Shown piece after piece: positions 1-9,285 of a stretch of 64,000 nucleotides of DNA (the first letter of the stretch is position 1; each line of letters starts with the position of its first letter). The position numbers and the translations under genes are program-made. The notes under the pieces are model-generated. The model was not told the DNA's origin and searched no databases. It worked only from the letters and a program-made list of their open reading frames with translations. Source of the DNA: Clostridiaceae bacterium (GTDB lineage: Bacteria > Cyanobacteriota > Vampirovibrionia > Gastranaerophilales > Gastranaerophilaceae); assembly GCA_022641775.1 (NCBI GenBank), contig JALCDS010000009.1, positions 1-64,000 of the forward strand. The letters run 5' to 3'.

Positions 1-1320
1 GTTACTAAAAGGAATGCACCGTTACTTATAGGTGTTGGTGAAGGAGAATACTTTGTAGCATCTGACGTTCCGGCTATTATCAAACACACAAAAAAAGCAA
101 TTTATTTATCAGATAATCAAATTGCAACATTAACTCCAAACTCTATAGAGCTTTTGAATGCTGAAGGAGAAAAAATAGAACCTAAAATTGAAACATTACC
201 TTGGGAACCTGTTGCCCTCAGCAAAATGGGTTACAAACACTTTATGTTAAAAGAAATCCATGAACAACCTGACGTTGTTAGAAATATTTTGTTTGGTAAA
301 CTTCATACACCGACAGAACCTATTATTTTGGATGAAGTTAAACTTACAAAAGATAAACTTAAAGATTTGAACAGAATCCAAATTGTAGCATGCGGGACAT
401 CACTCCATGCCGCAATGATTGGGAAATATTTGATTGAACAATTTTGTAATATTCCGGTTGATGTTGAACCTTCAAGCGAATATATCTATAGACAAACTGT
501 AACAGATGAACATACACTTGTTGTTGGGGTTTCTCAATCAGGAGAAACAGCTGATACAATAACGGCAATAAAGCAATCAAAAGCAAGAGGGTCTCATATA
601 TTAATTATTACAAACAGACCGGACTCTGCTATGGCAAGACTTGCCGATAGTTTAATTCCTGTTAACGCAGGTATTGAAGTTTCTGTTGCTGCAACAAAAT
701 CTTACACTGCACAGGTTATGGCATTTTATTTGTTAGCATTATATATGGCAGAAATAAAACAGAGTGTCGATGAATCAGTCTTGATTAATTTAAAAACTGA
801 AATGATGATTTTGCCACAAAAAATAGAACAGATTTTAGCCTCAACGGAAGACATCCAAAAATGTGCCAGAGCATTTTCAACAACAAGAGATTTTATTTAT
901 ATTGCAAGAGGAATAAATTATCCTACGGCTTTAGAAGGCGCTTTAAAGCTGAAAGAAATTAGCTATATCAATGCAACAGGTTATCCTGCCGGAGAATTAA
1001 AACATGGACCTATAGCCATGTTGGATGAAACAATGCCGGTATTATCAGTATTGATGAAAGGTTCAGTTTATGAAAAAATTCTTTCAAATAGTGAAGAAGC
1101 AAAAGCCCGTAACGCAAGGATGATTGCACTTACAAACTCTAAAGATGAAAAATTGAAAGCTTTATTTGACTATATTATTGAAGTGCCTGATGTTCAAGAA
1201 TTGTTCTCCCCTGTCATTTCAATAATACCGTTACAACTTTTGGCATATTATATTTCTGAATTTTTGGGCAAAGATGTTGATCAACCTAGAAATTTGGCAA
1301 AATCGGTAACTGTAGAATAA
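1..1320 (+). CDS. glmS: Glutamine--fructose-6-phosphate aminotransferase, 3' part
   Basis: This enzyme makes glucosamine-6-phosphate from fructose-6-phosphate and glutamine, the first step toward UDP-GlcNAc for peptidoglycan and LPS. The frame is open from base 1, so the gene is cut by the window edge; 439 residues remain of a family near 600. The first residues are the end of the glutaminase domain (IGVGEGEYFVASD). Two SIS sugar-isomerase domains follow, with SQSGETADT, ATKSYTAQ and GELKHGPIAM, and the family C-terminus NLAKSVTVE, whose lysine is used in catalysis. The stop codon overlaps the start of a small gene by one base. The identification is firm; the missing N-terminal Cys cannot be checked here. 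Confidence 0.97.
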   Translation, partial: VTKRNAPLLIGVGEGEYFVASDVPAIIKHTKKAIYLSDNQIATLTPNSIELLNAEGEKIEPKIETLPWEPVALSKMGYKHFMLKEIHEQPDVVRNILFGKLHTPTEPIILDEVKLTKDKLKDLNRIQIVACGTSLHAAMIGKYLIEQFCNIPVDVEPSSEYIYRQTVTDEHTLVVGVSQSGETADTITAIKQSKARGSHILIITNRPDSAMARLADSLIPVNAGIEVSVAATKSYTAQVMAFYLLALYMAEIKQSVDESVLINLKTEMMILPQKIEQILASTEDIQKCARAFSTTRDFIYIARGINYPTALEGALKLKEISYINATGYPAGELKHGPIAMLDETMPVLSVLMKGSVYEKILSNSEEAKARNARMIALTNSKDEKLKALFDYIIEVPDVQELFSPVISIIPLQLLAYYISEFLGKDVDQPRNLAKSVTVE

Positions 1321-1487
1321 TGATAAAATCAACAACATTAAAACTTAAAAAATCAGATACAGTGTTGGATAATATAAAAATAGAAAAAGCTTTGTCCAAT
1401 ATGGGTTATGAACCAATTCGTTGGGCAATAACCGAAGTTGATGAGGATTTTTATACCATCAATTTGTCATATGATGCTGATTTTTAA
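1320..1487 (+). CDS. 55-residue conserved-looking small protein coupled to glmS
   Basis: The ATG overlaps the glmS stop codon by one base (TAATG), which implies translational coupling. The product is 55 residues: a basic Lys/Thr/Ser-rich first 15, then DNIKIEKALSNMGYEPIRWA, then an acidic end with DEDFYTINLSYDADF. It has no signal peptide, membrane segment or cysteine. I do not recognise the family. The predicted alpha-beta character and tight linkage suggest a real gene, possibly acting with or on GlmS, but that link is only positional. Confidence 0.6.
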   Translation: MIKSTTLKLKKSDTVLDNIKIEKALSNMGYEPIRWAITEVDEDFYTINLSYDADF

Positions 1488-1522
1488 CAATTTTATTTAA
1501 TATATATTAACCAAAATTTGCA

Positions 1523-1593
1523 TTTACATTTTTTTAAATGTAAACTTCTAGTTAACAATGATGGGCCGGGTTGGAATTTAAAAACTTACCGGC
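1523..1593 (+). promoter_or_regulatory. metK leader with two hairpins
   Basis: Two stem-loops lie between the 55-residue gene and metK. The first (1523-1544) has a perfect 9-bp stem, TTTACATTT/AAATGTAAA, with a four-base loop and no following T-run, so it is not a typical terminator. The second (1565-1593) pairs GCCGG with CCGGC around a 19-base loop and ends 17 bases before the ribosome binding site. A SAM-sensing leader would make sense before metK, but I could not match any SAM riboswitch class (SAM-I to SAM-VI) by eye. Confidence 0.35.
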
Positions 1594-1624
1594 ATGTACA
1601 AAATAAATTAAGGAGAATTTGGAT

Positions 1625-2899
1625 ATGACACCAAAAAACTTTTTATTTACTTCCGAATCAGTTACGGAAGGACACCCCGACAAGGTATGCGATCAGATTT
1701 CTGACGCAATTTTAGACGAATTCTTGACAAAGGATTCACACTCTCGTGTTGCAGCTGAAACTACTGTTACGACAGGTATGGCTTTAGTATGTGGCGAAAT
1801 TACTTCTGACTGTTATGTTGATATTCCGTCAGTTGTTAGAAATACAATCAAAGACATCGGTTACACACCTGAAGATGGCGGAGGGTTTGATTACAAAACT
1901 TGCGCAGTTTTGACAAGTATTGATGAACAATCTTCTGATATCGCAGGCGGAGTAAACAAAGCTTATGAATCACGTTCAGATAACGCTGATACATCAAGTT
2001 CTGAAACCGAAAACATCGGTGCAGGCGATCAAGGTATTATGTTTGGTTATGCTTGTAACGAAACACCTGAACTTATGCCACTACCTATAAGTTTGGCTCA
2101 CAAACTATCATATAGATTGGCTCAAGTTAGAAAACAAGGTCTTGTAAATTATTTAAGACCGGATGGAAAATCTCAAGTTACTGTTGAATATGTTGATGGA
2201 AAACCTTCAAGAATTCACACAATTCTGTTATCAACTCAACACGATCCTGAAATTAACGGAATTTCTGATAATCACAAAGTTCAAGAAATAATTAAAAATG
2301 ATTTGAAAAAATATGTTATTGACTATGTTTTTGAATCAGAAGGAATAAAACCTGATAGTAACACAATTATTTTAATCAATCCGTCAGGAAGATTTGTAAT
2401 TGGTGGACCTCAAGGTGATTCAGGTTTGACAGGCCGTAAAATTATCGTTGATACTTATGGCGGATACTCTCGTCACGGTGGCGGAGCTTTTTCAGGAAAG
2501 GATCCGACAAAAGTTGACCGCTCTGCAGCTTATGCAGCTCGTTATGTAGCTAAAAATATTGTTGCAGCCGGCTTGGCTGACAAATGTGAGCTCGAACTTG
2601 CTTACGCAATCGGAGTTGCAGAACCTGTATCAATCATGGTTGATACATTCGGAACAGGTAAGATTTCTGATGACGAAATTTCTAAAATTGTTGAAAACAA
2701 TTTTGACCTCAGACCTGCTGCAATAATTTCAACATTTGATTTGAGAAACTTGCCGGCTAAAAATGGCGGTAAATTCTATCAGAAATTAGCTGCTTACGGA
2801 CATATGGGAAGAACTGACTTTGTTGTTCCTTGGGAACAAACAGACAAAGCTGATACTTTGAAATCATGTGCATGTTCTTGTGGTTGTAACTGTAAATAA
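1625..2899 (+). CDS. metK: S-adenosylmethionine synthetase with Cys-rich tail
   Basis: MetK makes S-adenosylmethionine from methionine and ATP. Family signatures are clear: [20 protein letters not shown] at residues 12-31, [12 protein letters not shown], and [21 protein letters not shown] chose the ATG at 1625 because AGGAG at 1611-1615 lies nine bases before it; an in-frame TTG six bases upstream is too close to that site. At 424 residues it is longer than the E. coli enzyme. The last residues are [11 protein letters not shown], with five cysteines in strict alternation, which is not part of the usual fold and looks like a metal- or thiol-binding appendage. The SAM-cycle partner ahcY is at the far end of the window. 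Confidence 0.97.
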   Translation: MTPKNFLFTSESVTEGHPDKVCDQISDAILDEFLTKDSHSRVAAETTVTTGMALVCGEITSDCYVDIPSVVRNTIKDIGYTPEDGGGFDYKTCAVLTSIDEQSSDIAGGVNKAYESRSDNADTSSSETENIGAGDQGIMFGYACNETPELMPLPISLAHKLSYRLAQVRKQGLVNYLRPDGKSQVTVEYVDGKPSRIHTILLSTQHDPEINGISDNHKVQEIIKNDLKKYVIDYVFESEGIKPDSNTIILINPSGRFVIGGPQGDSGLTGRKIIVDTYGGYSRHGGGAFSGKDPTKVDRSAAYAARYVAKNIVAAGLADKCELELAYAIGVAEPVSIMVDTFGTGKISDDEISKIVENNFDLRPAAIISTFDLRNLPAKNGGKFYQKLAAYGHMGRTDFVVPWEQTDKADTLKSCACSCGCNCK

Positions 2900-2916
2900 C
2901 AGACACATATAAGATA

Positions 2917-2952
2917 GAAAAAGGAGAGATAAATATTTATCTCTCCTTTTTT
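2917..2952. terminator. Bidirectional intrinsic terminator
   Basis: A perfect inverted repeat, AAAAAGGAGAGATAAA facing TTTATCTCTCCTTTTT, lies between metK and the convergent kinase gene. It has A-run and T-run flanks on both sides, so it can end transcripts from either direction. Confidence 0.85.
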
Positions 2953-2971
2953 ATTTTTATTAATTATCAAG

Positions 2972-3487
2972 CTATTTATTTATTTTTTCAATAACTTCAT
3001 CAACTTTTTTACATAATGACTCGTAATCAGAATTATTTTCTATTACATAATCCCAATCTTTAATATTATCAAGTCCGATTTCTGTTATATCGTCTTCCCC
3101 GACAAGAGTTCCTCTTTTTGAACGGGTATCACGTGATGCCTCTACTCTTATTGTAATAGCGCCTGCAGCTTTAAAAACTTCCAATTCATGCAAAACTCGA
3201 ACATCTGTCACCATAATGTTTCCATCTTGGGATACAATTTTTTTCAACCAGTAATCAGGATCTTGACTACGACCCCAATTTCCAAGTTTTATCAAATCAG
3301 GACGGTATTGAGGTTTGTTCTTTTCAATTTCGTCGTATGTCAAACCTTTTTCTTTGCCATAAGTGAGTTTTATAATATCACCCATTGCACAACGTCTATA
3401 TGTTGGCATCTTTGCTAACATAATTTTTGCAACGGTATCTTTCCCTGAAAATTGTTTACCTGAAAATATTATAATTTTATCTGCCAT
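2972..3487 (-). CDS. P-loop kinase of the dNMP/phosphomevalonate kinase-like type
   Basis: A 171-residue P-loop protein. The Walker A loop GKQFSGKDT sits at residues 10-18, and the GKD form is shared with phage-type deoxynucleoside monophosphate kinases and animal-type phosphomevalonate kinases. A VTDVRVLHE segment near residue 95 resembles the strand and Arg of these kinases, and SRDTRSKRG could be the lid. Start supported by AAGGAGA seven bases upstream. It is monocistronic and convergent with metK. Since the window has ispG (MEP pathway), mevalonate use is unlikely and a nucleotide substrate is more plausible, but the substrate is not fixed by sequence. Confidence 0.7.
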   Translation of the reverse strand: MADKIIIFSGKQFSGKDTVAKIMLAKMPTYRRCAMGDIIKLTYGKEKGLTYDEIEKNKPQYRPDLIKLGNWGRSQDPDYWLKKIVSQDGNIMVTDVRVLHELEVFKAAGAITIRVEASRDTRSKRGTLVGEDDITEIGLDNIKDWDYVIENNSDYESLCKKVDEVIEKINK

Positions 3488-3614
3488 AAAATCTCCTTTT
3501 TCAAAAATAATAGCACAAATAATGTTAAAAATTTTAATATAATATTTGATTTTTTACTATGTCCGTAATACGATGATAAAACGAGTGTACACTATACAAT
3601 AATGGAATTAGGTT

Positions 3615-4499
3615 ATGGCATTAAACTTTCAAGAACTTGTTTTAAATTTACAAAAATTTTGGGCTGATTACGGCTGTATAATTCAACAACCGTATGATAT
3701 CGAAAAGGGTGCTTCTACAATGAACCCTGCAACTTTCTTAAGAGTTTTGGGGCCTGAACCTTGGTCAACTGCTATGATTGAACCTTGCAGACGTCCAACA
3801 GATGCAAGATATGGCGAAAATCCGAACAGACTAGGTCATTATTACCAATTCCAAGCAATATTGAAACCATCTCCAGACAATGCTCAAGAGCTTTATTTAA
3901 AGAGTTTGGAAGCTATGGGAATAGATTTAAAAGAACACGATGTTCGTTTTGTTGAAGACAATTGGGAATCTCCAACACTGGGTGCAGCAGGTGTTGGTTG
4001 GGAAGTTTGGCTTGACGGTATGGAAATCACTCAATTCACATATTTTCAGCAAGTAGGCGGATTAGAGATTAAACCTGTCGCACTTGAATTGACTTACGGA
4101 TTAGAAAGAATTGCAATGTATTTGCAAAACAAAGAATCTGTATATGACATTATGTGGAACAATGAATTAAAATACGGCGATATATATTTACAAAACGAAA
4201 TTGAACAATCAAAATATAATTTTGAAGTTTCAGATTCAAAAACACTATTTACTCTTTTTGACTTGTATCAAAAAGAAGTTGATAATTGTGTTAAAGCTGA
4301 ACTTGTACTTCCTGCATATGATTACGTTCTAAAATGTTCTCACACATTTAACTTACTTGATGCAAGAGGAGTTATAAGCAAAGATGAAAGAATAAACTTT
4401 ATCAACCGCGTAAGAACTATGGCTTCAGCTGTTGCCAAGTTATACGTACAACAGAGAGAAAAAATGGGATTTCCTCTTTGTAATAAAGTTTTTGCGTAA
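3615..4499 (+). CDS. glyQ: Glycyl-tRNA synthetase alpha subunit
   Basis: GlyQ is the catalytic class II subunit of the bacterial alpha2beta2 glycyl-tRNA synthetase. The 294-residue length is typical. Clear family blocks are [34 protein letters not shown] and [20 protein letters not shown]. The glyS beta subunit is not next to it; two amino-acid permeases follow instead, the first starting 24 bases after the stop. The ribosome binding site is weak (TTAGG just before ATG) and a TACAAT box at 3595-3600 suggests a leader of only about eight bases. Confidence 0.96.
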   Translation: MALNFQELVLNLQKFWADYGCIIQQPYDIEKGASTMNPATFLRVLGPEPWSTAMIEPCRRPTDARYGENPNRLGHYYQFQAILKPSPDNAQELYLKSLEAMGIDLKEHDVRFVEDNWESPTLGAAGVGWEVWLDGMEITQFTYFQQVGGLEIKPVALELTYGLERIAMYLQNKESVYDIMWNNELKYGDIYLQNEIEQSKYNFEVSDSKTLFTLFDLYQKEVDNCVKAELVLPAYDYVLKCSHTFNLLDARGVISKDERINFINRVRTMASAVAKLYVQQREKMGFPLCNKVFA

Positions 4500-4523
4500 C
4501 CCCAACAAACATAAGGAATATAA

Positions 4524-6128
4524 ATGGCTGAAAAATTTAACAGAGCTACGTTTACCAAAAATTTTCTAAGGAATATCACGAGAGTCAAAGCCCCAGATGA
4601 AATGCTTGCAGAAGCAAAATCTCAGGGTTTAGAAAAAACTCTTGGGGTAATTGATTTAATCGTACTCGGTGTTGGCGCAATAATCGGTTCCGGAATATTT
4701 GCCGTTGTCGGTATTGCCGCAGCAGGTGCTCCTGACGGTTCATCTGTAGGTGCAGGTCCTGCATTAATCGTTTCAATGATAATTGCAGCATTTGCTTGCG
4801 TGTTTTCAGCATTATGTTATTCTGAATTTGCAACAATGATACCTGTTGCAGGTGGTGCTTATACTTACACATTTGCAACACTCGGTGAATTTGCAGCCTG
4901 GATGGTTGGTTGGGTATTGATGTTAGAATACGCCATAGGTTTTATTGCCGTTGCTTGCGCATGGTCAAACCACTTTGTTGAATTTATGGCAGGTTTCCAA
5001 CATATTGCTTGGTTACCGCATTGGCTCACTGCACCTCCTGCATGGCTTACTAATGACATATTTACACTAACTGCACTAAAAGCAGATAATCCGGCAGTTC
5101 ATGTTCCGACATTATTTGGAATGCCAATCGGGATAAATTTGCCAGCTATATTAATTGTTATATTAATTACTGCAATTTTGGTTAAAGGAACAAAAGATTC
5201 CGCTAAAATCGCCGGAATTATGGTATTTATAAAATTATTTGTAATTGCACTGTTTGTAATTGCAGGAGCGTTCTTTGTAACTCCTGCCAATTGGACACCT
5301 TTTGCCCCGCACGGAGCTGAAGGTATATTTGCAGGTGCATTTTTAATATTCTTTGCATACATAGGTTTTGATGCCTTAGCAACTGCAGCAGAAGAATGTA
5401 AGAACCCACAAAAAGATTTACCGATAGGTATTTTAGGTTCATTGGTTATAACAACAATTGTTTATATACTTGTTGCAATAGTTTTAACAGGTATTCAAGA
5501 TACTTCAGGTGCCGTACCGTTAGCATTTCTAAAAGCTCCGCTTGCTTATTGTATGATTGCCGCACATCAAAATTGGGCTGCAGGTTTAATTTCAATAGGT
5601 GCATTAGCCGGTTTGACTTCGGTATTATTAGTTTTAGAAATGGCTTCAACCAGAATTTTATTCGCAATGAGCCGTGATCACTTTATATCACAAAGATTTC
5701 AGAAACTGGATAAAAAGACTAAAACTCCAGCTCTATTAACTTGGACAGTAGGAGTTTTAGCTATAGTCGGAATTTTGACATTGAATTTGAATGTTGCCGC
5801 AGAACTTTGTAACTATGGGACATTCACATCTTTTATAATTGTTTGTATAGCAGTATTGATTTTGAGACACACTGACCCGAACAGAGAAAGACCTTTTAAA
5901 GTTCCATTCTCCCCTGTAACACCGGCACTCGGAATATTATGTTGCGGCGGATTGATGATATACAAATCTATGCAATCTTCAGGTTCTGCTTTATTGTTCC
6001 CTGTATGGTTGGGTATTGGCGCAATTATTTATATTCTCTACGGATTCATTAAAAACAGAAATAATGAAAATGCTATCCATAGAGAACTTGTACACAACAA
6101 ACCAAAAGAACAGGAAATTTCAAAATAA
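4524..6128 (+). CDS. APC-family amino acid permease (copy 1)
   Basis: A 534-residue inner-membrane amino-acid transporter of the APC superfamily, closest in style to the cationic amino acid/YfnA group. The first ~40 residues are a cytosolic tail, followed by about 12 to 14 hydrophobic helices. GVGAIIGSGIFAVVG (TM1) is the family substrate-binding loop, and FIFFAYIGFDALATAAEE-like sequence marks TM6-loop. GlyQ precedes it by 24 bases and a paralogue begins at the base after its stop, so the three are likely cotranscribed. Substrate cannot be told from sequence; placement after glyQ does not prove glycine. Confidence 0.9.
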   Translation: MAEKFNRATFTKNFLRNITRVKAPDEMLAEAKSQGLEKTLGVIDLIVLGVGAIIGSGIFAVVGIAAAGAPDGSSVGAGPALIVSMIIAAFACVFSALCYSEFATMIPVAGGAYTYTFATLGEFAAWMVGWVLMLEYAIGFIAVACAWSNHFVEFMAGFQHIAWLPHWLTAPPAWLTNDIFTLTALKADNPAVHVPTLFGMPIGINLPAILIVILITAILVKGTKDSAKIAGIMVFIKLFVIALFVIAGAFFVTPANWTPFAPHGAEGIFAGAFLIFFAYIGFDALATAAEECKNPQKDLPIGILGSLVITTIVYILVAIVLTGIQDTSGAVPLAFLKAPLAYCMIAAHQNWAAGLISIGALAGLTSVLLVLEMASTRILFAMSRDHFISQRFQKLDKKTKTPALLTWTVGVLAIVGILTLNLNVAAELCNYGTFTSFIIVCIAVLILRHTDPNRERPFKVPFSPVTPALGILCCGGLMIYKSMQSSGSALLFPVWLGIGAIIYILYGFIKNRNNENAIHRELVHNKPKEQEISK

Positions 6129-7700
6129 ATGGATATAAAACAACTGTGTAAAAATCTCTTAAAAAAGAAATCTGCGGACGAACTTATCGCAACGAGCAAA
6201 AAATCAGAATTAAAAAAGACATTGAATGTATTTGATTTAATCGTTATTGGTATCGGAGCCGTAGTTGGTACAGGAATTTTCACAATAATCGGAACAGCAA
6301 TCCAAGGCGGGCCGGAAAGCGTTGGAGCCGGTCCTGCAATTGTAATTTCAATGTTTATGGCAGCAATTGCATGCGTATTTTCAGCACTTTGTTATTCTGA
6401 AATTGCCGCAATGATACCTGTAGCCGGAAGCGCTTACACATATACATATGCAACAATGGGCGAATTTATGGCGTGGATGGTTGGTTGGATTTTGATGTTG
6501 GAATATGCTATAGGAAACATTACTGTTGCTTGCGCTTGGACAGGTTACCTTGCTCAACTATTAAAAGGTTTTAAAGCATATTTACCGTCATTTATTATAA
6601 ATTTTCCGCTATGGCTAAGAAGTGACTATAGAAGTATTTCTGTTTTATGCCAAAAATATGGTTGGGATATGCACGATAAAATCCCGTACCTGTTCGACAA
6701 AATTCCAATTTGTCTAAACTTACCGGCAATTTTTATTGTGATAGTTTTGACAATGCTATTGGTTAAAGGAATAAAAGAATCAACAAGATTTGCCAGCATA
6801 ATGGTTGGAGTAAATATGTTGATGATAATATCCTTCATCGCTGTCGGAGCTTTTTATGTAAAACCTGAAAACTGGGTACCTTTTGCACCTAACGGATTTG
6901 AAGGTGTATTTATGGGTGCTTTTTTGATTTTCTTTGCATATATAGGTTTTGATGCAATTTCAACGACAGCTGAAGAAACAGAAAATCCTCAAAGAGATTT
7001 GCCTATCGCAATCATTGGAACCCTTGTAATTTGTACAGTTTTATATGTATGTGTTGCACTAGTTTTGACAGGAATTGTTCCACTAGGACATATTGATGCA
7101 CAAGCCCCGATTGCACATGCTATGCGTGTTATTAATAAGGATTGGTTTGCCGGATTTATCTCTGTTGGAGCGTTGTGCGCATTGACATCTGTTATATTAA
7201 TATATCAATTAGGAACAACCAGAATATTATATGCAATGAGTCGTGACAGATTTTTGCCACGTTCATTAAGATTAATCCACAGAAAATACAGAACCCCATA
7301 CGTTTTGACTTGGGTGTCAGGTATTATCGTAATTTTATGTTCACTATTTATGGATTTGAATATATCAGCAGAACTCTGCAACTTCGGAACATTTACATCC
7401 TTCATTATTATATGTATTGCCGTTTTGATGTTGAGAAAATCAGATCCTGACAGAGAAAGACCATTCAAAGTTCCGTTTTGTCCGTGGTTCCCTATTTTAG
7501 GAATAATCACATGTGGCGGTTTAATGATTTATTCAATGAAGTTTTTAAAAACTTCATCAATATATTTCCCATTGTGGCTTTTAATCGGGATATTTATATA
7601 TGCCACTTACGGATACCAACAAAAAAGACTTGAAGACCAGGGTATAACTCACCGTACTGAAATTCAAAGAAAAAGTGCCGAAAAAACAGCTAAAAAATAG
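6129..7700 (+). CDS. APC-family amino acid permease (copy 2)
   Basis: A 523-residue paralogue of the preceding permease, starting at the base directly after its stop codon. Both share ACVFSALCYSE, MIPVAG-x-AYTYT, AWMVGW-x-LMLEYAIG, and RERPFKVPF near the C-terminus, so this is a tandem duplication. The loops after TM4 differ most: this copy has LRSDYRSISVLCQKYGWDMHD where copy 1 has a Pro/Trp-rich stretch, which could alter substrate choice. The upstream gene supplies AGGA about 14 bases before the ATG, so translation is probably coupled. No strong terminator follows, only the short palindrome TTAATAATTATTAA. Confidence 0.9.
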   Translation: MDIKQLCKNLLKKKSADELIATSKKSELKKTLNVFDLIVIGIGAVVGTGIFTIIGTAIQGGPESVGAGPAIVISMFMAAIACVFSALCYSEIAAMIPVAGSAYTYTYATMGEFMAWMVGWILMLEYAIGNITVACAWTGYLAQLLKGFKAYLPSFIINFPLWLRSDYRSISVLCQKYGWDMHDKIPYLFDKIPICLNLPAIFIVIVLTMLLVKGIKESTRFASIMVGVNMLMIISFIAVGAFYVKPENWVPFAPNGFEGVFMGAFLIFFAYIGFDAISTTAEETENPQRDLPIAIIGTLVICTVLYVCVALVLTGIVPLGHIDAQAPIAHAMRVINKDWFAGFISVGALCALTSVILIYQLGTTRILYAMSRDRFLPRSLRLIHRKYRTPYVLTWVSGIIVILCSLFMDLNISAELCNFGTFTSFIIICIAVLMLRKSDPDRERPFKVPFCPWFPILGIITCGGLMIYSMKFLKTSSIYFPLWLLIGIFIYATYGYQQKRLEDQGITHRTEIQRKSAEKTAKK

Positions 7701-7732
7701 CTTAATAATTATTAAAAAACCTTTTGCAATTC

Positions 7733-7760
7733 TTGTTTTTCAGGCTTGAGTATATACAAT
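7733..7760 (+). promoter_or_regulatory. Candidate pgi promoter
   Basis: TTGTTT and TACAAT are separated by 16 bases, 47 bases before the pgi start codon. This is a sigma70-type match seen by eye only. Confidence 0.45.
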
Positions 7761-7807
7761 AAAAATAATGATGATAACGTTTAGATAGGAAAGGTAATAG
7801 AAGAAAA

Positions 7808-9199
7808 ATGATTAACTTGAATTACAAAAATGCCGATGCAAATGTAGTTGGCAACGAAAACGGATTAAACATCCAACAGGAATTTGCAAATTACAAAAAC
7901 CAAATTGCTGACATCATTACAAACTTAAACCAAAGAAAAGACAAACCAGGACAATGGCTACAATGGATGAATCTTGGTTACAATGAAGAAACTCTTTGGT
8001 ATGTAAAAGAATTTGCATCAATGGTTAAAGGGAAATTTGAAAATGTCTTAGTTCTTGGTATCGGCGGTTCAGCTTTGGGCGGAATTGCAGTAACAGAAGC
8101 ATTGCTAAAACCATACTGGAACTTATTATCAGAAGAACAACGTGAAGGTAATCCTAGAATATTCTTCCTTGATAACATTGATCCTGATTCAATTAATTCT
8201 ATGTTATCATTTTTAGATTTGAAAAAAACAATCGTTAACGTAATCACAAAATCAGGCTCAACAGCTGAAACAATGTCACAATTCATGATTGTAAAAAATA
8301 AACTTGAACAAGACCTTGGCGAAGATTACCGCTCTCACATTGTTGCAACAACAGATAAAAAGACAGGTATTTTAAGACAAATCGCGGAACAAGAAGGATA
8401 CAAAACATTTGTTGTACCTGATGATGTAGGCGGAAGATTCTCAGTATTTTCAGCAGTAGGTCTTTTACCATTTGCACTTGTAGGTATTGATGTTGACCAA
8501 TTAATTAACGGAATCAAAGATATGGATTTAGCTTTGAAAAATACCGACATCAATGAAAATATTGCAGCTCAAAATGCATTAATTCATTATTTGATGGATA
8601 CTAAAAAAGGTAAAAACTTATCAGTTATGATGCCATATTCAAGCAGATTGAAATATGTTTCTGATTGGTATGTTCAACTTTGGGCAGAATCATTGGGTAA
8701 AGAAAAGAATAAAAATGGTGATGTTGTTCATGCCGGCCCTACTCCAATCAAGGCTCTTGGCGCTACCGATCAACACTCACAAATTCAATTGTACAATGAA
8801 GGTCCTAACGACAAGGTTATCAACTTCATAAGAGTAAAAGATTACGATACTACTTTAGAAATTCCTAAAATATTTGAATATACAGGAATTGGTTATTTAG
8901 GTGGTAAAACAATCAATACACTTATTAATGCAGAAGCAGATTCAACACGTGTTGCATTGTCTGATTACAACAGACCAACAATCACAATTACAATTGATAA
9001 AGTTAACGGCTACAACATAGCTCAATTGCTTTATATGTTAGAAGTTCAAACAGCAATCGCCGGTGAACTTTATAATATCAACACCTTCAATCAACCTGGT
9101 GTTGAACAAGCTAAAAACTATACTTACGCTTTGATGGGTAGAGCAGGTTATGAAGAATCAGCTCAAGCTTTAAAAGATAAAATGGCTGCAGCTGTTTAA
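7808..9199 (+). CDS. pgi: Glucose-6-phosphate isomerase
   Basis: Pgi interconverts glucose-6-phosphate and fructose-6-phosphate, linking glycolysis with GlmS and glucan metabolism in this window. The 463-residue length fits the shorter, Bacillus-type branch. Signatures seen are VLGIGGSALGG for phosphate binding, TKSGSTAET, the PROSITE-like GGRFSVFSAVGLLP block, and GEL-NINTFNQPGVEQAK near the C-terminus. An AGGAAAGGT stretch lies about ten bases before ATG. A strong terminator follows, so it is probably transcribed alone from the promoter just upstream. Confidence 0.97.
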   Translation: MINLNYKNADANVVGNENGLNIQQEFANYKNQIADIITNLNQRKDKPGQWLQWMNLGYNEETLWYVKEFASMVKGKFENVLVLGIGGSALGGIAVTEALLKPYWNLLSEEQREGNPRIFFLDNIDPDSINSMLSFLDLKKTIVNVITKSGSTAETMSQFMIVKNKLEQDLGEDYRSHIVATTDKKTGILRQIAEQEGYKTFVVPDDVGGRFSVFSAVGLLPFALVGIDVDQLINGIKDMDLALKNTDINENIAAQNALIHYLMDTKKGKNLSVMMPYSSRLKYVSDWYVQLWAESLGKEKNKNGDVVHAGPTPIKALGATDQHSQIQLYNEGPNDKVINFIRVKDYDTTLEIPKIFEYTGIGYLGGKTINTLINAEADSTRVALSDYNRPTITITIDKVNGYNIAQLLYMLEVQTAIAGELYNINTFNQPGVEQAKNYTYALMGRAGYEESAQALKDKMAAAV

Positions 9200-9224
9200 T
9201 AAGTAGTTAAAAGTTAAATGATTT

Positions 9225-9258
9225 AAGAGGACAAGAATTTTCTTGTCCTCTTGTCTTT
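9225..9258 (+). terminator. Intrinsic terminator after pgi
   Basis: AAGAGGACAAGAA pairs perfectly with TTCTTGTCCTCTT (9225-9252) around a two-base centre, followed by GTCTTTT. The following promoter's -35 box (TTGTCT, 9251) overlaps its edge. Confidence 0.8.
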
Positions 9259-9279
9259 TATAAGTTTTATCGTTAAAAT
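9251..9279 (+). promoter_or_regulatory. Promoter of a probably leaderless gene
   Basis: TTGTCT (9251-9256), a 17-base spacer and TAAAAT (9274-9279) end exactly six bases before the ATG at 9286. No Shine-Dalgarno sequence fits in between. Transcription would be expected to start at or next to the A of ATG. Confidence 0.6.
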
Positions 9280-9285
9280 ATTCTT

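Noticed and set aside
1488-1624. Known SAM riboswitch before metK
   Set aside because: I looked for SAM-I to SAM-VI style cores and found none that fit; only two hairpins can be supported.
4585-5667. Several antisense frames opposite the first permease
   Set aside because: They arise from codon bias of a long hydrophobic gene and have no start signals or protein-like composition.
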